From assembly GCA_039714855.1 (NCBI GenBank), contig JBDLIL010000023.1:1-14566 (forward strand): a DNA stretch of 14,566 nt. Direction: 5' to 3'. The stretch's first letter is position 1; every line of letters begins with the position of its first letter. Shown one piece after another: positions 1 to 5,662 of the stretch. Source of the DNA: JBDLIL01 sp039714855 (lineage in GTDB: Bacteria > Patescibacteriota > Microgenomatia > UBA1400 > PJMF01). Position numbers and translations under genes: made by a program. Below the pieces are notes generated by a model, which was given only the letters and a program-made list of their open reading frames with translations, had not been told where the DNA came from and made no database searches.

Positions 1-453
1 ATCAATCAGGTTTTTATTTCAAATCTTAGAGGAGAATATACGGCACTATCTCTCAACGAAACTCCCGGTTTCAAAACTGCTTTCATGATTGATAAGTCGT
101 CAATTCCAGAACAAATCTCCGAAGCCCAGAGGAATGTTCACAATACTCTTAATTTTTATAAGCGTTTTGCAGTTTTTTTAATTGTCCCTTTATTTATGCT
201 TTTCATTTTCATTGGCAAATTAATTGATACACTAATATTGTTTTTCTTTGTCAGAATTTTCAATAAATTTAGCTTCAAATATATTTTTAATATCAGTCTA
301 CATGTAGCAGTAATTGCCGGACTAATAGAGAGAATAAGCTCAACTATCTACGCCAACCAACATTATCCATTATTTTCTATAAGTTATTGGATAATATTAC
401 TTTTTATATTGTGGAGCCTGAAAAAATCAGATTCAGAACGAAAAACTAATTAA
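1..453 (+). CDS. C-terminal part of a multi-pass membrane protein (possibly DUF1189-like)
   Basis: The frame is open from the first base of the window, with no stop before position 451, so this is the 3' end of a longer gene; the ATG at 85 is internal or at best an alternative start. About 150 residues are visible. A soluble stretch (FISNLRGEYTALSLNETPG) is followed by two or three hydrophobic helices, FAVFLIVPLFMLFIFIGKLI, a segment containing YIFNISLHVAVIAGLI, and YWIILLFILW, and a charged tail. The arrangement of an extracytoplasmic segment, a long helix, a KFSFKYIFNISL-type loop and further helices resembles DUF1189 membrane proteins, whose function is unknown, but this is recalled by eye and uncertain. 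The gene converges on the next gene and overlaps its 3' end by 21 bp. Confidence 0.7.
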   Translation: MNQVFISNLRGEYTALSLNETPGFKTAFMIDKSSIPEQISEAQRNVHNTLNFYKRFAVFLIVPLFMLFIFIGKLIDTLILFFFVRIFNKFSFKYIFNISLHVAVIAGLIERISSTIYANQHYPLFSISYWIILLFILWSLKKSDSERKTN

Positions 454-855
454 CAAAATAGTCAAAAACAAAATTAGCTGACACATATTTAAGAGCTGAT
501 ATAGAATACCCGCTTCTTCAGCTCCCAACCACTTTATTTTACGAAATAGTGGTGGTTTATAGTTTTTTTGAATCACCTGATGATTGATCCAAAACACAAC
601 CTCATAAGCGCTACGAAAAATCCAAAACAACAAAACATACCTAAATATCCATAGTATTGGCCAAAACATAAAAATGATGGACGAGATCATCCAAAAAGGC
701 GCCAAAATGAGAGCATCACCCCAAACAAAAATTCCTATTGGAATCAAATAGTTAGTATCAGAATAAAATTGTTTTCTCTTTGATTTAAAAACGGAGAGAC
801 TGAAAATAAAAACTGATAATACAGCTAAAAAACTAGAAATCACTATCTTAAACAT
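433..855 (-). CDS. Small hypothetical membrane protein, last gene of the minus-strand unit
   Basis: A 140-aa protein I do not recognise. It starts with a hydrophobic segment (residues about 3-22), then a basic loop (KSKRKQF), two closely spaced aromatic-rich helices (about 41-85, rich in W, F and I), a basic loop (QKNYKPPLFRKIKW) and a C-terminal helix (about 118-138), so roughly four membrane passes. An AGAGGAAG-like Shine-Dalgarno stretch lies within the end of the preceding gene, just upstream of the ATG, and only 4 nt separate the two genes, so it is probably translated from the same mRNA. Its 3' end overlaps the convergent partial gene at 1-453 by 21 bp, leaving no room for a conventional terminator between them. 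No family or function can be assigned. Confidence 0.7.
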   Translation of the reverse strand: MFKIVISSFLAVLSVFIFSLSVFKSKRKQFYSDTNYLIPIGIFVWGDALILAPFWMISSIIFMFWPILWIFRYVLLFWIFRSAYEVVFWINHQVIQKNYKPPLFRKIKWLGAEEAGILYQLLNMCQLILFLTILLISFSF

Positions 856-859
856 TTGA

Positions 860-1273
860 TTATTCTTCCTCTACTACAAACAAGTTAAAATCCAAATCTA
901 CTGGAGGAAAAGGTAAAGTATTTAAAGCGGGATCTGCTTCTTTGAGATCTGAATAAATCTCGGAAAACTCATCTTCGAATTTCATTTCTTTTTTGATAAT
1001 GGGAAAATTTTTATTACTAAGCTTGTCAGTCAAATTTTCCTCAGGTTTTCTCCCCAAAAAAAACAAAGCCAATAAGGCCGCAAGAAAAAATAAAAAGCCC
1101 AAGATAGAAAAAATAACTATTTTTTTTCTCCCTTGGCCAAGTTTGACTCGAGTAGGGTCAGGAGTCTTGGAATGAATTTTATTTTCTGACAACCTAGAAT
1201 CAGCCGTCTGAGACTGCTTGCTAGAATCATCATCTAGGATTGGATTTTCCAGTGCAAATTGTGTTTGATCCAT
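860..1273 (-). CDS. Single-pass membrane protein with acidic C-terminal domain, unknown function
   Basis: A 137-aa protein I do not recognise. Residues about 1-48 are polar and probably cytoplasmic (MDQTQFALENPILDDDSS onward, ending in a basic GQGRKK stop-transfer-like patch). One strong transmembrane helix spans about 51-73 (IVIFSILGFLFFLAALLALFFLG). The remainder, about 75-137, is acidic and ends in VVEEE, with a proline-containing TLPFPPVDLDFNL stretch. The positive-inside rule predicts the N-terminus in the cytoplasm. It lies 1 nt after the coiled-coil secreted protein gene and 4 nt before the following membrane protein gene, so the three are surely co-transcribed and may form one envelope complex. 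That partnership is inferred only from spacing. Confidence 0.7.
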   Translation of the reverse strand: MDQTQFALENPILDDDSSKQSQTADSRLSENKIHSKTPDPTRVKLGQGRKKIVIFSILGFLFFLAALLALFFLGRKPEENLTDKLSNKNFPIIKKEMKFEDEFSEIYSDLKEADPALNTLPFPPVDLDFNLFVVEEE

Positions 1274-1274
1274 A

Positions 1275-2084
1275 TTAGTCTGCTGCTATTTCTCCTAAAT
1301 ATGATAGCAACTTAGAAATTCCAGAATAAACAGTGTTGCTATCATATTTACTTTTTACCACACCACCTCTCTTGTCCAAAATTATCGGACCGTTCAATTC
1401 TTTTAAAATTAGCTTGATATCTTCTTCTTCTCTTCTGATTTGCTGCATACCTCTCTCCTTTTCGGCTTTTTTGGCTGCAGAAAAATTTGACTCTTCGATG
1501 TGAGCATCTACTTTGTCTATTAAAAGAGCAGTCTTATCGAAAGTAGATTGCAATTTCCCTAAACTAAATAGGGGGACGATTCGAGCAGATTCAGCTTGCA
1601 ATCGCAGGCCTACGAGAGAAAACTCGGACGTTTGATTGATAATATCATCTTTGCTTTCAATTTTTTTGGAGTTTTGATTGTGTTTTTCTAAGCGAGAAAT
1701 TAAATCATCCATAGCTGCAATTTTGTCTTGCTTGGTTTTGAGAAAAATTCCAAAACTAGTATATAGTTTGAGCCGAAGTAGTTTGGCATAGCTCAATAAA
1801 ACCTCGTCTCTAGCAACAAAGAACTCCCTACCAACATCAACAGCTTCTTCTAAAGAAGCAAGAGTTTGTAGTTGCTCATATTGAGCCTTAGCAAAATCAA
1901 GTTTGTTTTTTTTCTCTTCGTAAACTTCAAGGCCACTCTTATACTCGATCGTCAGATCTTGAATCTCTTGCTCAAACCTGACGGTATCAATGACAATGTT
2001 GCCCTGATTCTGCAAACCCTGCGCCCAAACTTGCACAGGAAAAACTAAACCCAAAAACATAAAAATTATTAGAAACTTTCTCAT
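1275..2084 (-). CDS. Secreted or periplasm-facing coiled-coil protein, unknown function
   Basis: A 269-aa protein with a clear signal peptide: MRK, a hydrophobic core (FLIIFMFLGLVFPV) and a plausible signal peptidase I site after VWA/Q near residue 21. There is no lipobox cysteine. The mature part is highly charged and helical, with heptad-like stretches at about 36-80 (FEQEIQDLTIEYKSGLEVYEE) and about 190-232 (HIEESNFSAAKKAEKERGMQ onward), consistent with coiled coil. No enzyme motif is visible. Its ATG overlaps the stop of the upstream sugar-nucleotidyltransferase gene by 4 nt (ATGA), implying translational coupling, and the next gene begins 1 nt after its stop. It may be a structural envelope protein working with its two membrane neighbours; this is inference from context only. 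Confidence 0.72.
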   Translation of the reverse strand: MRKFLIIFMFLGLVFPVQVWAQGLQNQGNIVIDTVRFEQEIQDLTIEYKSGLEVYEEKKNKLDFAKAQYEQLQTLASLEEAVDVGREFFVARDEVLLSYAKLLRLKLYTSFGIFLKTKQDKIAAMDDLISRLEKHNQNSKKIESKDDIINQTSEFSLVGLRLQAESARIVPLFSLGKLQSTFDKTALLIDKVDAHIEESNFSAAKKAEKERGMQQIRREEEDIKLILKELNGPIILDKRGGVVKSKYDSNTVYSGISKLLSYLGEIAAD

Positions 2085-2797
2085 AAATTAATCTCTTTTA
2101 ACCTCATGAGCTGACTAGCCTCATTTAATGATTCAAAAGTACCGCAATCAAACCAAGAACCCTCTACAAAAGCCACATCAAGCTTTCCTTCGTTTAGATA
2201 CAAATTGTTTATGTCAGTGATTTCCAATTCTCCCCTAGCTGACGGTTTTAAATTTTTAGTTTTTTCCAGCACGGTATTATCATAAACATAAAGCCCCGTC
2301 ACAGCGTAATTAGATTTTGGCTTTTCAGGCTTTTCTTCTATGGAGGTCGCCTTCTTATTTTCATCAAAAGCAACTACGCCAAAACGTTCAGGGTCATGAA
2401 CTTTTTTAGCAAAAACCCTGCCACCAGACTTAAAATCAGAAATATTTTTCACGAAGTCTTCTTCAAAAACATTGTCTCCCAACACCAAAGTGACAGAATC
2501 ATCACTGATAAAATTCTCTCCGATCATAAATGCTTGAGCAATGCCCTCTGGTTTATCTTGAATCTCATAAGTAAATCTACAACCAAATTCTTTACCAGAG
2601 CCCAAAAGATTTAAAAAGTCTCCAGCTCTGTCAGGGGCTATGATGATGAGAATTTCTTCAATTCCTGCCTTAATTAGTGTTTCAAGCGGATAATAGATCA
2701 TCGGTTTGTTATAGACAGGCAGGAGCTGCTTACTTGTGACCTTGGTTAGGGGTCTTAATCTGGTACCAGAGCCACCTGCAAGAACAATGCCTTTCAT
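2081..2797 (-). CDS. Sugar-1-phosphate nucleotidyltransferase (short RmlA-like glucose-1-phosphate thymidylyltransferase)
   Basis: A 238-aa nucleotidyltransferase. The family joins an NTP, classically dTTP, to glucose-1-phosphate to make an activated sugar such as dTDP-glucose, the first step towards rhamnose and other surface sugars. Visible motifs are the nucleotide-binding loop GGSGTRLRPLT (8-18), SKQLLPVYNKPMIYYPL with conserved lysines 23 and 31, LGDN with metal-binding Asp108, EEKP (154-157), VTGLYVYD (166-173), RGELEITDIN (188-197) and the WFDCGT segment (215-220). It ends around residue 238, whereas classical RmlA is about 290 aa, so the C-terminal segment involved in oligomerisation and allostery is missing; short forms are common in archaea and reduced genomes. 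The exact sugar and nucleotide cannot be fixed from sequence. AAAAAGG lies just upstream of the ATG. No rmlBCD genes are in the window. Confidence 0.9.
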   Translation of the reverse strand: MKGIVLAGGSGTRLRPLTKVTSKQLLPVYNKPMIYYPLETLIKAGIEEILIIIAPDRAGDFLNLLGSGKEFGCRFTYEIQDKPEGIAQAFMIGENFISDDSVTLVLGDNVFEEDFVKNISDFKSGGRVFAKKVHDPERFGVVAFDENKKATSIEEKPEKPKSNYAVTGLYVYDNTVLEKTKNLKPSARGELEITDINNLYLNEGKLDVAFVEGSWFDCGTFESLNEASQLMRLKEINL

Positions 2798-2828
2798 AAT
2801 ATGCCTTTTTAAAAAAATATTATCTCTA

Positions 2829-3086
2829 CTACAAAGTAATTAATACTAATAAAAACCCTGCCATTATAGCAACTCCCAAATATTCCATAATCACCAAGCG
2901 AGTAATGTGATCAGCCTTTAAATGAGTAATTACTCCCCATAAAAAGTAGAATAATGTTAATACTAAAGCAACTACTCTTTGCCAATCTCTGCTCGGCCAA
3001 ACAGCAAAAAATAATATACCAATAATAACCAAACCTAATGCTAAGACAATATAGGCAATTTTGTGCTTAATAAATTCTTCTTTCAT
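2829..3086 (-). CDS. Small three-helix membrane protein, unknown function
   Basis: An 85-aa protein with three predicted transmembrane helices: about 10-29 (IAYIVLALGLVIIGILFFAV), about 35-54 (RVVALVLTLFYFLWGVITHL) and about 62-84 (RLVIMEYLGVAIMAGFLLVLITL). The loop between helices 1 and 2 contains WPSRDWQR, and the loop between helices 2 and 3 contains KADHITR. I recognise no named family. It starts 6 nt after the stop of the CAP-domain gene and ends 31 nt before the nucleotidyltransferase gene. A run of T and A without a GC stem lies in that 31-nt gap on the coding strand, so it does not look like an intrinsic terminator. Confidence 0.7.
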   Translation of the reverse strand: MKEEFIKHKIAYIVLALGLVIIGILFFAVWPSRDWQRVVALVLTLFYFLWGVITHLKADHITRLVIMEYLGVAIMAGFLLVLITL

Positions 3087-3092
3087 AAATTT

Positions 3093-4091
3093 TTACCCTA
3101 CTACACCAGCTCTAAAAAATATTATTAAAAAACTAATTAAAATAAAAAGCATTATGTGAGCCAAATTTTTCCCCACGATGCGCATTGTTTTCACATGTCC
3201 TATTACTGTCAAATCATAAAACAAAGTCAAAAGAACAATGATTACTACAAATAATATTAAGGCTTTGCTAAGTTGCAATGGAGAAAGCAGGGGAGAATTT
3301 TTTAGATTCCCTACTGGAATCAAAGCTCCAGCCAAAACAGAAGAGTCTTCTTTTGAATTATCTAAAGCAAATCTTTGCAACTCCTGTTTTCTTTCAATTT
3401 CTTGAGCAGTATTCTCTTTTGCCATTACTTGTTCAGTGGTACTTTCAGCTTTTTTTGATATTTGAGCAGCATTACCTCTATTGCCAAACATTTGCACCAC
3501 TAAGGTGGTTTCTGTACCCTCCAAAACACCATCAATAACCGCTATGCCTGTTTCAGTATACTTACCGTTAATAATGTTTGCTCTATGTGTGGGTGACTCC
3601 ATCCAAGCTTTAACCATACCATTGGTGTCAGAAAAATCTCTGGCTAAATTTTCCCCAGCTACTACATATATATAATTATTCTCTTGCATAAAATCCCATG
3701 GTTGCTTACCATCATGGGCGACATGTGACCAATACTGATCATTAAACATATCTTGACCTTTGGCTAAAGCTGCGGCATTTAATTCATGATTAATCATAAG
3801 AGGCTTTAGTTCTAATTTTTTTCTTTCAATATTGGTTTGACTTAGCACTCCACTGGGAGCAATAGAGGAAGCAAATCCTAAGATATGACTTAAAATAGAT
3901 ACCGAAGACAAAGCATTGAGCAAAATAATTAAACTACCAATGACCAAGCTCAACAAAAAAAAGGCCTCTGGATGAAGCAACTTTGGCCGATGATTATTTG
4001 ATCTCTGAGGATGAAGAAAATGTTTTAACACAAATCCATTATGAAGAACTTGGGGAAAGAAGGCAAGCAGATCAAGCTTTCTTTTTCTCAA
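3093..4091 (-). CDS. CAP-domain (SCP/PR-1, YkwD-like) protein with three transmembrane segments
   Basis: A 332-aa membrane-anchored CAP-superfamily protein. After a basic N-terminus, one helix (about 42-64) leads to a CAP domain at about 78-205. Its hallmarks are TNIERKKLELKPL (86-98), the helix around LNAAALAKGQDMF, WSHVAHDG (121-128, with His123), GENLARDF (146-153, with Glu147) and AWMESPTHRANIING (162-176, with His169). These match the His/Glu/His cavity residues of the family. A charged linker rich in E, K and Q (about 212-250) precedes two more helices (about 275-297 and 310-330), so the CAP domain would lie outside the cell. Bacterial CAP proteins are secreted and of mostly unknown activity. 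The start overlaps the end of the upstream gene by 20 nt; no later Met would keep the first helix, so the long start is preferred. Confidence 0.85.
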   Translation of the reverse strand: MRKRKLDLLAFFPQVLHNGFVLKHFLHPQRSNNHRPKLLHPEAFFLLSLVIGSLIILLNALSSVSILSHILGFASSIAPSGVLSQTNIERKKLELKPLMINHELNAAALAKGQDMFNDQYWSHVAHDGKQPWDFMQENNYIYVVAGENLARDFSDTNGMVKAWMESPTHRANIINGKYTETGIAVIDGVLEGTETTLVVQMFGNRGNAAQISKKAESTTEQVMAKENTAQEIERKQELQRFALDNSKEDSSVLAGALIPVGNLKNSPLLSPLQLSKALILFVVIIVLLTLFYDLTVIGHVKTMRIVGKNLAHIMLFILISFLIIFFRAGVVG

Positions 4092-5496
4092 TATTTTTTT
4101 TCTTATTAACTTCTTTTTCCAAATCTTTATCTTTTGGCTCTGTCTCTTCTATAAAGGCGTAATTGACAGCTTGCAGTATTGCAGTCAAGAGAGTTGATAC
4201 TACCCAATACCACTTACAAAGCCAGGCCAAGAACCACCAGGCATCGCTATAGCAATTACATTCGCGCACTAGATAAAAAATGACTATTGATGCCAAAGTT
4301 ATGCCAACAGCGACATAGTGTTTAGTTAGCTTCTCATCTTTTCTTAAATAATAATCTGCGGCCAATATTAAAACTCCCTGAGCAAGTAAAAGAATCCAAG
4401 GTATATACCACTTCCAAGTGCTGCAGGCTGTTGTTCCCAATACCTCACCAGCAGGCTTTGGAGTAGGGCTTGGACTTGGCTCTGGGCTGGGCGAAGGTGA
4501 CGGCTCAGTTACACCCAACACCTCGCCACCCTGACCCCTCGGTCTACCTACTACTGGTCCGCCTGTGGCAGTAATTGACGCATTACAACGTGGACTGGCA
4601 CAAAGGTTGTCATTACCACCTACTGCAAATATTTCGAAATTATACGTCCTGCCACCAAAAAGATTGTTAATAGTGTAGCTAGTGTTATTGCCTACATAGT
4701 TTGGCAGGGCTGAATATGAGCCACCCTGGTTGTCAGTAAAAATGATGCCATACGAGCTAGCTCCATTTACCGGAGCCCAACTAAGAGTAACCGAGTTTGC
4801 AGTTTGCTCAACTATCGAACAACTACCTGGAGGATTTGGAAATTTATTATCGTCTTCGCATTTGGGAGCCGAAGCTGGACCAGGTGGTGAAGTTCCACCC
4901 CCATCATCACCGCCATCATCTCCACCACCGTCATCACTGCCATCACTGCCCCCATCACAACTAATAGCAATTCTAAAATCAAAAACAGTTTCTACATTTT
5001 GATATTCATTGCCCGCAGCATAATCAAAAGTAGCATACCAGTCAAAAACATTTGTAGCTCCAGGAGCTAGTGTCCCTAAAGACAGAGGCATGCTGGCGTG
5101 CTCGCTGTATAAATCTGCATAACTCTTATCGGCTTGGGCATCACCTCCACTCAAAACACCATAGATATTTGATCCGTCATTAATGGCAGCGAAGAGTACA
5201 TCTTGCAAATCAACTGCCTGACCTTCTGGCTTACGATAATCGGGAATAGTTAAACCCAAATCACAACTGTCATCAGTGTCGTAATTGGTAATAGTTAAAG
5301 ATTGGGATCGAGTCTCACCGGGATACAAATTAAATTCATAAAAAAGTGGAGTGGAAGCAGGAGAAACGCTACAAGGACCATTATTGAAACAGCTAACTGT
5401 AAGGTCTGTACCAGCGTAAATTTTACCCACAGCAACTAAGGCAAAAAAAATAAAGAACAAGAGAGCTGATAGTAGTTTAGAAATTTTTTTATTCAT
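4072..5496 (-). CDS. Surface protein: signal peptide, beta domain, D/G linker, FN3 domain, S/P linker, C-terminal membrane helices
   Basis: A 474-aa modular surface protein. Residues 1-28 are a signal peptide (core LLSALLFFIFFALVAVG, cleavage near IYA). Residues about 30-180 form a cysteine-containing beta domain (YPGETRSQSLTITNYDTDD), like the domain found next to TasA/camelysin genes. A D/G-only linker (about 181-201) leads to a fibronectin type III domain at about 228-312 (NSVTLSWAPVNGASSYGIIF, then YTINNLFGGRTYNFEIFAVG). A second linker of Ser/Pro/Glu repeats (about 331-348) is bracketed by two copies of GEVLGxT (324-330 and 350-356). Three hydrophobic segments (about 362-381, 393-410, 421-446) and a lysine-rich cytoplasmic tail finish it. 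Only a weak AGAAAG lies upstream of the ATG. The untranslated gap before it holds the five-hairpin array. Confidence 0.82.
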   Translation of the reverse strand: MNKKISKLLSALLFFIFFALVAVGKIYAGTDLTVSCFNNGPCSVSPASTPLFYEFNLYPGETRSQSLTITNYDTDDSCDLGLTIPDYRKPEGQAVDLQDVLFAAINDGSNIYGVLSGGDAQADKSYADLYSEHASMPLSLGTLAPGATNVFDWYATFDYAAGNEYQNVETVFDFRIAISCDGGSDGSDDGGGDDGGDDGGGTSPPGPASAPKCEDDNKFPNPPGSCSIVEQTANSVTLSWAPVNGASSYGIIFTDNQGGSYSALPNYVGNNTSYTINNLFGGRTYNFEIFAVGGNDNLCASPRCNASITATGGPVVGRPRGQGGEVLGVTEPSPSPSPEPSPSPTPKPAGEVLGTTACSTWKWYIPWILLLAQGVLILAADYYLRKDEKLTKHYVAVGITLASIVIFYLVRECNCYSDAWWFLAWLCKWYWVVSTLLTAILQAVNYAFIEETEPKDKDLEKEVNKKKNIEKKKA

Positions 5497-5521
5497 TTTG
5501 TTTGTTGTTACTTTCTGCTAA

Positions 5522-5659
5522 TTCTCTCCACTCGGTGGAGAGAACATCTGGTCTTTGCGAAGCAAAACCAGATAAGTGAGGCAAACACAAAACAGTTTTC
5601 GCCTCATCTCTCACGTTCTGCGTTGCAGAACTTGAGGTCTTCTCCACTGAATGGAGAAG
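5522..5659 (-). repeat. Array of five back-to-back hairpins in an intra-operon gap
   Basis: Five inverted repeats follow one another with 1-3 nt gaps. H1 at 5639-5659 has arms CTTCTCCA/TGGAGAAG. H2 at 5610-5636 has arms CTCA-x-GTTCTGC / GCAGAAC-x-TGAG with a 3-nt loop. H3 at 5577-5606 has outer arms TGAGGC/GCCTCA and an inner AAAC/GTTT. H4 at 5546-5573 has arms ATCTGGT-c-TTTGC / GCAAA-ACCAGAT with loop GAA. H5 at 5522-5544 has arms TTCTCTCCAC/GTGGAGAGAA with loop TCG. The outer hairpins H1 and H5 share the TCTCCA/TGGAGA core. The array fills most of the 166-bp space between the 951-aa and 474-aa genes. It may be a transcribed structured RNA, an mRNA-processing or stabilising element, or a palindromic mobile repeat. 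Confidence 0.8.
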
Positions 5660-5662
5660 TTT

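Noticed and set aside
2798..2828. Intrinsic terminator between the 85-aa gene and the nucleotidyltransferase gene
   Set aside because: There is a T-run on the coding strand but no GC-rich stem before it.
4730..5002. 90-aa plus-strand ORF rich in Pro and Ser
   Set aside because: It is the antisense shadow of the D/G-rich linker in the 474-aa protein; repetitive GGTGAT-type codons keep the opposite frame open.
5522..5659. CRISPR array
   Set aside because: The units are hairpins with different sequences, not identical direct repeats separated by spacers, and no cas genes are present.
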